From: Halobacillus ihumii
GTDB taxonomy: Bacteria; Bacillota; Bacilli; Bacillales; Halobacillaceae
DNA length: 64,000 bases
Direction of reading: 5' to 3'
Assembly: GCF_902726645.1 (NCBI RefSeq)
Contig: NZ_CACVAO010000001.1
Location: 2,650,764-2,714,763 of the forward strand
Part shown: in pieces, positions 37,097 to 44,876 of the stretch
Layout of the letters: every line of letters begins with the position of its first letter
Numbering within the stretch: position 1 is the first letter of the stretch
Translations under genes and position numbers: made by a program
Notes under the pieces: model-generated
What the model was told of the DNA's origin: nothing
Databases searched by the model: none
Seen by the model: only the letters and a program-made list of their open reading frames with translations

Positions 37097-37624
37097 ATGG
37101 ATAATAATGATATATTAATTAGATTACGATATGCCCTGGATATTAAAGATAAAGATATGATAGAAATATTTAAACTTGGCGGCGTTGACCTCACAAAAGA
37201 AGACGTGTTAAAGGTACTCACTAAATCGGAAGACAGTTCCGATGATGACCACGACTATAACGATGATATACCGGAAAATGAAGAGCATATAAAGTGCACG
37301 AATAGTATGCTAGAGTCCTTTTTAAATGGCATGATTACTTTTAAAAGAGGACAACAGGATCCAAAACCTGGACAATCGAATAAACCTGACCGGTCTATAA
37401 AGAATCATTCAAGTGTTAATAACGTCATGTTAAAAAAAGTGAAAATAGCACTGAAATTAACGAGTGAGGATATAATCGATATTTTAGATGAAGCAGGGGT
37501 CACGATCACAAAAGGGGAATTAAGCGCATTGTTAAGAAAAGAAGGACACAAGAATTACAAAGAATGCGGGGATAAGTACGCCAGGAACTTCTTAAAAGGG
37601 TTAGCGTTAAAATATAGAGGATAA
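37097..37624 (+). CDS. DUF1456 family protein (YehS-like)
   Basis: A 175-residue cytoplasmic protein made of two DUF1456 repeats: residues 1-42 (DILIRLRYALDIKDKDMIEIFKLGGVDLTKEDV) and about 108-150 (KVKIALKLTSEDIIDILDEAGVTITKGEL). A variable acidic linker separates them. The family is widespread in Firmicutes and gamma-proteobacteria and has no established function. It follows blaI after 23 bases and may share its transcript, though it is not a known part of bla operons. A GGAGGT site precedes the start. Confidence 0.85.
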   Translation: MDNNDILIRLRYALDIKDKDMIEIFKLGGVDLTKEDVLKVLTKSEDSSDDDHDYNDDIPENEEHIKCTNSMLESFLNGMITFKRGQQDPKPGQSNKPDRSIKNHSSVNNVMLKKVKIALKLTSEDIIDILDEAGVTITKGELSALLRKEGHKNYKECGDKYARNFLKGLALKYRG

Positions 37625-37640
37625 GAGGGACGGGCAAATA

Positions 37641-37680
37641 AAAAAGGGTGCAAGTACATCGTCGTACTCGCACCTTTTTA
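37641..37680. terminator. Bidirectional terminator between DUF1456 and aldolase genes
   Basis: AAAAAGGGTGC-AAGTAC pairs with GTAC-TCGCACCTTTTT. A-rich and T-rich flanks on both sides suit both converging genes. Confidence 0.85.
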
Positions 37681-37683
37681 TTA

Positions 37684-38574
37684 CTATCTTTTATTAACAG
37701 AAGCATCGTAAATTGAATCAACGGCATTTTTCAATGCGGTATTAAACTCTTCTTCAGATTGATTGGCATTTAAGTCAGCGGATAACGCACGGGAGAAACT
37801 TGCTATGAGCCCGTCATTTTCTTTCAACTTCTCATTCGCTTCTGCGCGAGAATAGCCGCCTGAAAGAGCGACGACCCGAACAACGCGTGGATGCTCGATC
37901 AATTCTTTATAGGCATTGGCCGTTGTTGGAATTGTGAGTTTCAGCATCACATTTTCATCCTCTGATAAGTCATTTAAGTGTTTAATAATTTCTTCTCGAA
38001 GGATTTCCTCCGATTTGTTTTTATCTTCACTGTTAATATTGACTTCTGGCTCAATGATCGGGATAAGGTCAGAAGCGATGATGCGTTTTCCGACTTCGAA
38101 CTGCTGGTCGACTACAGCCTTAATACCACTTTGGTTTGGTTCATGGATAACAGAGCGCATTTTGGTACCGAAAATATTCCGTTCGTTAGCACGTCTTAGG
38201 GTTTCATCTAAATCATGAATTGGTTTCATGAGCTGTACACCGTTTTCCTTTTCAGCTAGTCCTTTATCGACTTTGAGGAAAGGCACAACTCCTTTATCAG
38301 CAAGGTAATCTGCTGTATATTTGCCTTCGATTTCGCGGTCCATCGTTTGCTCGAAAAGGATGGCGCCAAGAATATGATCGGAATTAAATGCTGGTGACGT
38401 GATGATTCTGGTCCGCATTTGGTGAACCAGATCAAACATTTCATCCTCGCCAGAATAAGAATCTTCCGGTACACCATAACCTGCTAATGCTTTCGGTGTA
38501 CTTCCGCCACTTTGGTCGAGTGCAGCGATAAACCCTTTGCCATTCTTGATTTTATCGAATTGCTTATTGTTCAT
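37684..38574 (-). CDS. fda: Fructose-bisphosphate aldolase, class I
   Basis: A 296-residue Schiff-base aldolase of the bacterial class I type found in staphylococci and some Bacillaceae. The N-terminus reads [19 protein letters not shown] and the lysine of VPFLKVDKG lies in the barrel. LKLTIPT marks the strand that normally carries the Schiff-base lysine. The enzyme splits fructose-1,6-bisphosphate in glycolysis or reverses this in gluconeogenesis without a metal. It is monocistronic and ends at a shared terminator. Many Bacillaceae also carry class II FbaA elsewhere. Confidence 0.92.
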   Translation of the reverse strand: MNNKQFDKIKNGKGFIAALDQSGGSTPKALAGYGVPEDSYSGEDEMFDLVHQMRTRIITSPAFNSDHILGAILFEQTMDREIEGKYTADYLADKGVVPFLKVDKGLAEKENGVQLMKPIHDLDETLRRANERNIFGTKMRSVIHEPNQSGIKAVVDQQFEVGKRIIASDLIPIIEPEVNINSEDKNKSEEILREEIIKHLNDLSEDENVMLKLTIPTTANAYKELIEHPRVVRVVALSGGYSRAEANEKLKENDGLIASFSRALSADLNANQSEEEFNTALKNAVDSIYDASVNKR

Positions 38575-38810
38575 TACCTTCCACTCCTTTTTCTAGTCAT
38601 TCAAGACAAAGTCCATTTATACTCTTTCCCTTATCTCTTCGTATATAACATATAAATGATCTATATTGTCATTCTTGCACAAAATGTCACGGAGGATCAA
38701 ATGGCGAGGTGAAGTTCTAGACATCTTCAATCATTTCCATTTACGATAAAAAGAAGCAAGTATTTAATCGTAACGTGATTGAACTAATTTAATTTGAAAG
38801 GATGGAAAAA

Positions 38811-39461
38811 ATGAAAGTACTTGTAGTTGGAGCAAATGGTCAAATTGGAAAACATCTCGTTTCATTTATTAAGGATAGTGATAACCTTGAAGCAAAAGCC
38901 ATGATTCGTAAGCAGGAGCAGGCCTCCTTTTTTGAAAATTTAGGGGCGGAAACTGTAGTAGCAGATCTGGAACAAGAGACCGAAACGATTACAAAAGCGG
39001 CGGAGGGTGTGGATGCAGTCGTGTTTACTGCAGGATCTGGACCGCACACAGGACCGGATAAAACCATTTTAATTGATTTGGACGGGGCTGTGAAAACTAT
39101 GGAAGCAGCTAAAGCTGCTGGGGTAAAACGGTTCATCATGATTAGTTCTTTTGATACGAGGCGTGAAGCTATCCAGGCGGCTCCTTCGTCCTTTGCACCA
39201 TATGTTGCGGCCAAGCATTATGCAGATGAGTGGTTAAAGTCAGCGGATTTGGATTATACGATTATCCATCCTGGACGGTTAACAAATGATGAAGGAACAG
39301 GTCAGGTAGAGGCTGCATACGAAGTGAACCGAGCTGAAATTCCTAGGGAAGATGTGGCACATGTTATCGTGGCCAGTCTGGAAAATGAGTCAACGGTCGG
39401 TAAGGAATTTCAGGTAGTGAGTGGAACGAAACGTATTAAGGAAGCCGTACCGTTCGTCTAA
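38811..39461 (+). CDS. NAD(P)-binding SDR/NmrA-like protein (YhfK/YwnB type)
   Basis: A 216-residue Rossmann protein. MKVLVVGANGQIGKHL holds the GxxGxxG nucleotide site and ISSFDTRRE follows the central strand. The catalytic YxxxK is replaced by Y-V-A-A-K (YVAAKHYADEWLK), compatible with atypical SDRs. Such proteins act as NAD(P)H-dependent reductases or redox sensors; no substrate is known. ATG 38811 has GAAAGGA ahead; ATG 38802 overlaps that site. It is monocistronic with a terminator behind. Confidence 0.85.
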   Translation: MKVLVVGANGQIGKHLVSFIKDSDNLEAKAMIRKQEQASFFENLGAETVVADLEQETETITKAAEGVDAVVFTAGSGPHTGPDKTILIDLDGAVKTMEAAKAAGVKRFIMISSFDTRREAIQAAPSSFAPYVAAKHYADEWLKSADLDYTIIHPGRLTNDEGTGQVEAAYEVNRAEIPREDVAHVIVASLENESTVGKEFQVVSGTKRIKEAVPFV

Positions 39462-39484
39462 GGGAAAAAGGACGCTTCATTTAG

Positions 39485-39522
39485 AGAAGACAATTTGCCG
39501 ATGTGGTGAATTGTCTTCTTTT
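39485..39522 (+). terminator. Terminator of the SDR gene
   Basis: AGAAGACAATT pairs perfectly with AATTGTCTTCT, followed by TTTT. Confidence 0.8.
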
Positions 39523-39649
39523 GGTGTGCCCAAAAGTAACCCTTGAACCTCTCTTAAAAAGATTATTTTGATAAACATTCAGACTGGTCAATAATAAAAG
39601 TCTAATTTATTGATGCTTTAATCGATATATTAGGCTGTTTTTCTTCTAG

Positions 39650-39697
39650 TTGACAAATCGAACAGTTTGCTATAAAATTTATCTTGAATTAAAGATA
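39650..39697 (+). promoter_or_regulatory. Promoter and MhqR-type operator of the regulator gene
   Basis: TTGACA (39650-39655) and TAAAAT (39673-39678) are 17 bp apart. Directly after lies TATCTTGAATTAAAGATA (39680-39697), which resembles the ATCTCGAATTCGAGAT-type operator of B. subtilis MhqR. It overlaps the expected transcription start. Confidence 0.7.
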
Positions 39698-39720
39698 AAT
39701 TAATTAAGGATTTGATGTTC

Positions 39721-40164
39721 ATGAAGCAGTATGATGAAAAGGATTTGTCCTTAAAATCTTTTATTGTCCTTTCTCGTGCAAGTCATGTTGTGGAGGAAAA
39801 GATTAGAGAAGCTATTCAAAAACATGATTTGAATCCGACGGAGTTTGCCGTTTTGGAATTGCTGTATCATAAGGGTGACCAGCCGATACAGCGTATTGGG
39901 AAGAAGATCTTGCTTGCCAGCGGCAGTGTTACGTATGTTGTTGATAAGTTAGAAGGCAAGGAGCTCCTGCAACGGATCAGATGTCCAGAAGATCGGCGTG
40001 TTATTTATGCCAGGATCACAGATAAAGGCAATAATTTGATGGATGACATTTTTCCGCAACATGCAAGAGATGTTCAACATATATTTGAAGAGTTGGATGA
40101 GACTGAAAAGAAAACACTGATTTCTTTGTTAAAGAGGCTGGGTCTTTCTTTGAAGGATAACTAA
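39721..40164 (+). CDS. mhqR: MarR family repressor, MhqR-like
   Basis: A 147-residue MarR-type winged-helix dimer. The recognition region is PIQRIGKKILLASGSVTYVVDKLE (about residues 55-80), with the wing DRRVIYARITDKG after it. It precedes a ring-cleaving dioxygenase, a hydrolase and a quinone reductase, the same gene set that MhqR represses in B. subtilis (mhqNOP, mhqED, azoR2), and the operators match that type. It would release DNA on exposure to quinones or other electrophiles. Starts at TTG 39712, ATG 39715 and ATG 39721 are all in frame; spacing from AAGGA favours the last. Confidence 0.82.
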   Translation: MKQYDEKDLSLKSFIVLSRASHVVEEKIREAIQKHDLNPTEFAVLELLYHKGDQPIQRIGKKILLASGSVTYVVDKLEGKELLQRIRCPEDRRVIYARITDKGNNLMDDIFPQHARDVQHIFEELDETEKKTLISLLKRLGLSLKDN

Positions 40165-40179
40165 ATTTTTTTAGCCTTA

Positions 40180-40197
40180 TATCTTTAATTCGAGATA
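40180..40197. promoter_or_regulatory. Second MhqR-type operator, before the dioxygenase gene
   Basis: TATCTTTAATTCGAGATA matches the copy at 39680 in both outer arms (TATCT..AGATA) and in the AATT centre. It lies in the 85-base gap between the regulator and the dioxygenase. Confidence 0.7.
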
Positions 40198-40249
40198 AAT
40201 GAATCAGAAGTAAATGAAGCGACATAATACAAACGAAAGGAGCAAGAAC

Positions 40250-41197
40250 ATGACAAAGGCTACAGAAGGCATTCACCACATTACGGCGATTGTGGGAGAC
40301 CCGCAGGAAAACGTTGATTTTTACGCTGGTGTTCTCGGGTTAAGGTTAGTAAAAAAGACCGTAAACTTTGATGATCCAGGCACTTACCATTTGTATTTTG
40401 GAAATGATAATGGTCAGCCGGGGACAATTATGACCTTTTTCCCCTGGGCGGGCGCCCGTCAAGGTCGGATTGGTACTGGCCAGGTTGGTACAACTACATT
40501 TGTCGTCCCTGAAAATGCCCTCGGTTTCTGGGAGGAGAGGCTTCTGACATTCAGTGTGTCGGTAAATAAAGAAACTCGTTTTGGTGAGGAATTTCTTCTA
40601 TTTGATGATCCGCACGGCTTGCACCTTGAAATCGTGGCACGAGAAGAAGGCCCTAAGAGTAGGTGGGAAACCGGTAATGTGACACCTGAATTTGCTATTA
40701 AAGGATTTGGAGGGGCGATCTTAAATACAGCTGCTCCATACAAAACGGCAGATTTACTTGAAAATGTCTTGGGAATGGAAAAAGTTGGACAGCAAGATGA
40801 CTATCTCCGTTTTCGTTCTTATGGTGAATTAGGAAATATCATTGATATTCAATTAACGGCAAGCCCAAGAGGTGAACTGGGGGCTGGTACTGTTCATCAT
40901 ATTGCTTTTAGAGCAAAAGACTTTGAAGACCATAAAGATTGGCAGACCCATATTGCTAATAAGGGATTCTTCCCGACAGATGTAAAAGACAGGGATTATT
41001 TCGATGCCATTTACTTCCGGGAACATGGCGGATTATTATTTGAGATTGCCACAGACCCGCCAGGATTCACACGTGACGAGCCGTTCGAAGCATTAGGCGA
41101 AAAGTTAAAACTTCCTCAATGGCTCGAAACACATCGCTCAAGAATTGAAGAAGTTCTTACACCTATAACTGCACGAGAACGTAAGGGGGAACAATAA
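40250..41197 (+). CDS. Ring-cleaving dioxygenase, glyoxalase/VOC family (MhqO/MhqE-like)
   Basis: A 315-residue protein with two VOC modules. Metal ligands expected for extradiol-type enzymes are visible: His near the N-terminus (GIHHITAIVGD), His in the second module (GTVHHIAFRAKD) and Glu near the end (GGLLFEIATDPPGF). The sequence closely follows the MhqO/MhqE group, proposed to open hydroquinone rings. AAAGGAG ahead supports ATG 40250. The stop overlaps the next start (TAATG), which shows coupling to the hydrolase. The exact aromatic substrate is not known. Confidence 0.87.
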   Translation: MTKATEGIHHITAIVGDPQENVDFYAGVLGLRLVKKTVNFDDPGTYHLYFGNDNGQPGTIMTFFPWAGARQGRIGTGQVGTTTFVVPENALGFWEERLLTFSVSVNKETRFGEEFLLFDDPHGLHLEIVAREEGPKSRWETGNVTPEFAIKGFGGAILNTAAPYKTADLLENVLGMEKVGQQDDYLRFRSYGELGNIIDIQLTASPRGELGAGTVHHIAFRAKDFEDHKDWQTHIANKGFFPTDVKDRDYFDAIYFREHGGLLFEIATDPPGFTRDEPFEALGEKLKLPQWLETHRSRIEEVLTPITARERKGEQ

Positions 41198-41811
41198 TGA
41201 AACACATTTATCATAAAGGAACGGACTTGGAAAAGCCAACTTTCCTTTTGCTGCATGGTACCGGAGGAACAGAGACCGATTTATTACCGATCGCGGGGAT
41301 GATTGATGATTCTGCATCAATTCTGGGGGTTCGTGGCAACATAAGTGAAAATGGTATGCCTCGATTTTTTAAAAGACTTGCTGAGGGTGTATTTGATGAA
41401 GAAGATTTGATCAAGCAAACGAAAGAGCTGCATCAATTTCTTGATACAGCTGCCCATGATCATGACTTTAATCGCAGCCATATGCTTGCCATTGGCTATT
41501 CCAATGGGGCAAATATAGCTGCCAGTCTGCTATTTCACTACCAAAACTCTTTACAGGGAGCCATATTATTGCATCCTATGGTACCGCGTCGAGGTATCGA
41601 ACTACCTGATTTAACTGGACTTCCTGTATTCATCGGTGCCGGGACGAATGATCCGATTTGCAGCTCTGAAGAAACTGAAGAATTAGCTGAAATGTTGGAA
41701 AAAGCCGGGGCTCTTGTAGAAGTTCATTGGGAGAACCAAGGGCACCAGTTGACAAAAAGTGAAATTGACAAAGCGGCTGAATGGTACAGGGCGACATCTC
41801 TTAAAATGTGA
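41197..41811 (+). CDS. Alpha/beta hydrolase, MhqD/carboxylesterase type
   Basis: A 204-residue serine hydrolase of the phospholipase/carboxylesterase group. LLLHGTGGTETDLL gives the oxyanion loop, GYSNGANIA the nucleophile elbow (serine about 108), TNDPIC the aspartate and NQGHQL the histidine. It has no signal peptide. Its overlap with the dioxygenase gene suggests it acts on the ring-cleavage product, as proposed for MhqD beside MhqE in B. subtilis. Confidence 0.87.
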   Translation: MKHIYHKGTDLEKPTFLLLHGTGGTETDLLPIAGMIDDSASILGVRGNISENGMPRFFKRLAEGVFDEEDLIKQTKELHQFLDTAAHDHDFNRSHMLAIGYSNGANIAASLLFHYQNSLQGAILLHPMVPRRGIELPDLTGLPVFIGAGTNDPICSSEETEELAEMLEKAGALVEVHWENQGHQLTKSEIDKAAEWYRATSLKM

Positions 41812-41886
41812 AGTTAACAGTTTTAAGATTCGGGTAAATAAGTTGCAAAATAAGCATTTGATTTTATTGAATAGGAGATATACCAC

Positions 41887-42549
41887 ATGGGAATATTAAA
41901 TTTTTTTAGAAAAGATACAAAAGGGAGCGATTCAACAATGGAAAACGTTAAATTAGCAGTTATTTATTATAGTTCAACGGGTACTAACTATGAAATGGCA
42001 AAATGGGCAGAGGAAGGTGCCAAGCAGACAGGTGCTGAAGTGAAGTTGGTCAAAGTCCCTGAACTTGCACCGGAAGCAGCAATTGAGTCCAATCCGGCAT
42101 GGAAAGCTCACGTGGATGCAACAAAAGACGTTCCTGAAGCCACCTTAGATGATCTTGAATGGGCGGATGCGATTATTTTCAGCATGCCGACTCGTTTTGG
42201 TAACTTACCAGCTCAAATGAAGCAATTCCTTGATTTAACGGGTGGACTTTGGTTCAATGGGAAGTTGATTAATAAAGTGGTTAGCGGAATGTCTTCAGCA
42301 AACAACCCACACGGTGGTCAAGAAGCGACAGTTAAAGCACTTTATACTTCTATGATGCACTGGGGTGCGATTATTGCTGCTCCTGGATACACAGATCCTG
42401 TGCAATTCACTTCAGGCGGGAACCCATATGGTGTTAGTGTGACAGTTGATCAGGAAGGAAACATGCAAGAGGATATAGAGGATGCAGTTAAACATCAAGC
42501 TAAACGTACAGTTACAATCGCTTCCTGGGTAAAACAGGGTCAACAATAA
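41887..42549 (+). CDS. NAD(P)H:quinone oxidoreductase, WrbA/flavodoxin fold
   Basis: A flavodoxin-like FMN protein of 220 residues. The FMN loop is IYYSSTGTNYEMA, and SMPTRFGNLPAQMKQFLD is the WrbA hallmark. Such enzymes reduce quinones by two electrons and so prevent redox cycling. Two starts are plausible: ATG 41887 with AGGAGA ahead, adding 17 residues, and ATG 41938 (MENVKLAVIYY) with AAAGGGAG ahead, which gives the usual WrbA N-terminus. It ends the MhqR-type operon. Confidence 0.87.
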   Translation: MGILNFFRKDTKGSDSTMENVKLAVIYYSSTGTNYEMAKWAEEGAKQTGAEVKLVKVPELAPEAAIESNPAWKAHVDATKDVPEATLDDLEWADAIIFSMPTRFGNLPAQMKQFLDLTGGLWFNGKLINKVVSGMSSANNPHGGQEATVKALYTSMMHWGAIIAAPGYTDPVQFTSGGNPYGVSVTVDQEGNMQEDIEDAVKHQAKRTVTIASWVKQGQQ

Positions 42550-42579
42550 TTCAACGCTGTATTTCTTAGATATTTCTTA

Positions 42580-42611
42580 GACATGTGGAGGGTTCAAGTT
42601 CTCCACATGTC
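42580..42611 (+). terminator. Hairpin after the quinone reductase gene
   Basis: GACATGTGGAG pairs perfectly with CTCCACATGTC; the T-tract is poor. Another T-rich hairpin (ACAAAAACAC with GTGTTTTTGT, 42669-42709) follows and may do the terminating. The rest of 42710-43100 shows no gene. Confidence 0.55.
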
Positions 42612-43101
42612 ATATACATAACAATGACTTTTCTAGAGTTATACCCGAAAACAGTATATGTACCCTAAACAAAAACACGAACATATTCGCCAGAAGTTTG
42701 TGTTTTTGTTATGTAGAGAGCCATTAAACAGCAACAATTCTAATGTTTACCCCATTCCTGGATCTCCAGGATCTTTAACTGAACGATTGGTATGAACAAA
42801 CTGAAATATACTAAAGATGTGTTTTATGATCATCAATCCTCCTTAAGTGCAAAGTTATGTAGTGTGTGAAAAAGTTTGAACAGTTTCCATTTTGTAGGGG
42901 CATAAAGATTCAATAAGTCAAAATATTCTAAACACAATTCTGAGTATAAAGGAGTGGTTAAGAAAATTCAGTCGAGTTTTGTAGAATTATTAAAATTTAC
43001 TAAAAAGTTTTTGAGTTCCCTTTAGGAACGCCAAGATTAGAGCTTTTTTAAACTTGTAATATATGTACGGACAGGCAATGCCCAAAAATGAATCAGAATA
43101 G

Positions 43102-43187
43102 TGGTATAATCAGACTAGGATAATTGGTAATAAGATAAGGGCAAGCGTAAAAACCTTAAGTAATACAAGTGTTTTTACGCTTTTTTC
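43102..43187 (+). ncRNA. Possible short leader or small RNA with its own terminator
   Basis: TG-G-TATAAT (43102-43110) is a good extended -10 element. About 35 bases further a terminator follows: AGCGTAAAAAC pairs with GTTTTTACGCT and runs into T6. Transcription would start near 43117 and stop near 43187, giving about 70 bases. It could be an attenuated leader of the MerR gene 80 bases downstream or a small RNA. No known RNA family is recognised. Confidence 0.35.
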
Positions 43188-43267
43188 TATTTATAAAGAA
43201 TGGAATGGACATAACGTATTGACCTTGTTGTGCACCCCACAGTTTATGATGGAATGGGAGGGGAAGG

Positions 43268-43612
43268 ATGCACAAGATTAGTGAATTTGCGGACATGACT
43301 GGACTAAGTAGAGAAACGCTGCGTTATTATGCGGAAGTGAAATTACTTGAGCCTGCCTATATAGACCCTAATAATCATTATCGATATTACGATGATGGTA
43401 GCTACTTTTTAGCTGTGCTGCTTGTGAAGCTAAAAGAGTTTGGTTTTACGATCCAGGAAATGATGGCTGTGATGAATGATCAGTCATTTGAACATTTAGA
43501 GGATTTGCTAATCCAAAAAAGAAAGAACATACAGGACCAGATAAAGGAACTTCAGATACGGGTAGAAGAAATAGATGATTTCCTCGCATCTGGAAAGGAG
43601 GACGTGCCATGA
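43268..43612 (+). CDS. MerR family transcriptional regulator
   Basis: A short regulator of 114 residues. The helix-turn-helix and wing (HKISEFADMTGLSRETLRYY, then PNNHYRYYDDGSY) are standard, followed by a long helix for dimerisation; there is almost no ligand domain. Its last codons overlap the start of the SRPBCC gene (ATGA), so the two are coupled. The effector is unknown. It might sense a ligand through the SRPBCC partner, which is inference. Confidence 0.82.
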   Translation: MHKISEFADMTGLSRETLRYYAEVKLLEPAYIDPNNHYRYYDDGSYFLAVLLVKLKEFGFTIQEMMAVMNDQSFEHLEDLLIQKRKNIQDQIKELQIRVEEIDDFLASGKEDVP

Positions 43613-44061
43613 TCAGTTGGAAAGAAGAAAGAATCATTGAAGCTTCTATCGAAGAGGTGTGGGAGTTATTTTCCGATGCTCAAATTCACCGCATCATGCC
43701 TAAGGTGGAGGAGCATCAACTTATTGAAAAGACTGAAGAAGAAGCGGGAGCCAAGCATCGCCAGAGCTACCGTGAAGGAAAGCGTGTCGAAACTTATATC
43801 GTCGAAACATTGGCGTATGAAGATCTGGAAGATAAGAAAAAGAAGCGTATTAGCTTTGTGCTGGGTTCAGCCTTTGAGATCGATCTTACCTTCACGTTAG
43901 TAAAAGTAGGGGAGAATCGCACGAAATTTATCTATGAAGGCAGTAATAAAGGAACGAACTTTGTAGGAAGAGCGATGCTTAAGCTGGGTGGCAAGAAAGG
44001 GAATCATAAAGTAGTGGGAGAATTTATGGATCGAGTGGAACAGGAGGCAGTAAATGGGTAA
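43609..44061 (+). CDS. SRPBCC (START-like) ligand-binding domain protein
   Basis: A 150-residue helix-grip protein. The pattern ERIIEASIEEVWELFSDAQ at the start and FTLVKVGENRTKFIYEGSNKG in the middle are typical of the SRPBCC/polyketide-cyclase superfamily, which forms a hydrophobic pocket. No catalytic role is evident. It is translationally coupled to the MerR regulator with a four-base overlap. The pairing of a minimal MerR with a pocket protein may be a two-gene sensor. Confidence 0.78.
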   Translation: MISWKEERIIEASIEEVWELFSDAQIHRIMPKVEEHQLIEKTEEEAGAKHRQSYREGKRVETYIVETLAYEDLEDKKKKRISFVLGSAFEIDLTFTLVKVGENRTKFIYEGSNKGTNFVGRAMLKLGGKKGNHKVVGEFMDRVEQEAVNG

Positions 44062-44180
44062 ATTTGGTTAGCGGAAAAACTATGCGTCATGGGAAACACG
44101 TAACGAAGCAGGATAATACTGTCTCTCTTCTGTTCATATCATAAATAGCAATCTATTTTTGTCGATGAGGGAGGAGTTAC

Positions 44181-44702
44181 GTGATTCAGTGTGAAGGTTT
44201 TTGGACCTGTATATCACCTGATGCCTGGATTACAAGCGGCGGAACATTAATAGGGGCATTTCTGGGGGCATTAATTGCTGGCCTGATCACCTTACGTGCC
44301 AACAAGAAAATGATTGAGTGGCAAGAGAAACTAAGGACAAAAGATAAAGACGACTATTTTAAAATTATTTCGCAACAATTTATAGATCAATTTGAATTAA
44401 TTGATTCCAAAGTCCAGATGGTGATTGAAACAAACTTTGATAAAGAAGTCTCGAAAGAGGTCGGTCGCTATATATCGGATAACATAAATGGTATCGATGC
44501 GACTCTTGATATTAAACAAATGAATCCTGAAGATTACAAGGTTTTTAATAAATTGTTAGAAGGTTACCGTTATATATCATATGAACTCGTTTATATGATG
44601 GATGAACGTTCACCTAATTTAGAAGTTATGAACATGATTAAAACAGAGATGGATAATACTTTGAAACAAATTAAAAATACCTCTCCACCGGATTTCCAAT
44701 GA
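44181..44702 (+). CDS. Small membrane-anchored protein of unknown function
   Basis: A 173-residue protein starting at GTG with GGAGG ahead. Residues about 18-42 form one transmembrane helix rich in Gly and Ala (GGTLIGAFLGALIAGLITL), followed by a basic stop-transfer region and a long helical, charged cytoplasmic domain (about 45-173). No family is recognised. It stands 120 bases after the SRPBCC gene, and directly after it lies a transposase remnant. Confidence 0.6.
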   Translation: MIQCEGFWTCISPDAWITSGGTLIGAFLGALIAGLITLRANKKMIEWQEKLRTKDKDDYFKIISQQFIDQFELIDSKVQMVIETNFDKEVSKEVGRYISDNINGIDATLDIKQMNPEDYKVFNKLLEGYRYISYELVYMMDERSPNLEVMNMIKTEMDNTLKQIKNTSPPDFQ

Positions 44703-44704
44703 AG

Positions 44705-44815
44705 GAAAGTGGTTAGACCGCATGAGAGAAGAGAAGGTTGAGCGTAGCTTTGCAGATTCAAAAGAGCTGCACATGGGGGCTGCGCTATTGCCGCCTGCAG
44801 AAAAACAGGGGTTCT
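44705..44815 (+). pseudogene. IS1182-like transposase C-terminal remnant, frameshifted
   Basis: From 44722 the plus strand reads MREEKVERSFADSKELH, a conserved C-terminal motif of IS1182/IS1380-like DDE transposases, where it is normally followed by GLRYCRLRG. Here the next residues continue as LRYCRLQ only after a frameshift at about 44773-44780. Nothing else of the element remains. Confidence 0.65.
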
Positions 44816-44825
44816 CCATAAGCTG

Positions 44826-44852
44826 TAAAAGCTCCTTTAGTGGGAGCTTTTA
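44826..44852. terminator. Terminator between the remnant and rocR
   Basis: AAAAGCTCC and GGGAGCTTTT pair around TTTAGT, with T-rich flanks on both strands; it can serve the minus-strand rocR gene. Confidence 0.7.
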
Positions 44853-44876
44853 TTGTAGTTAATAATAATAAATGAA

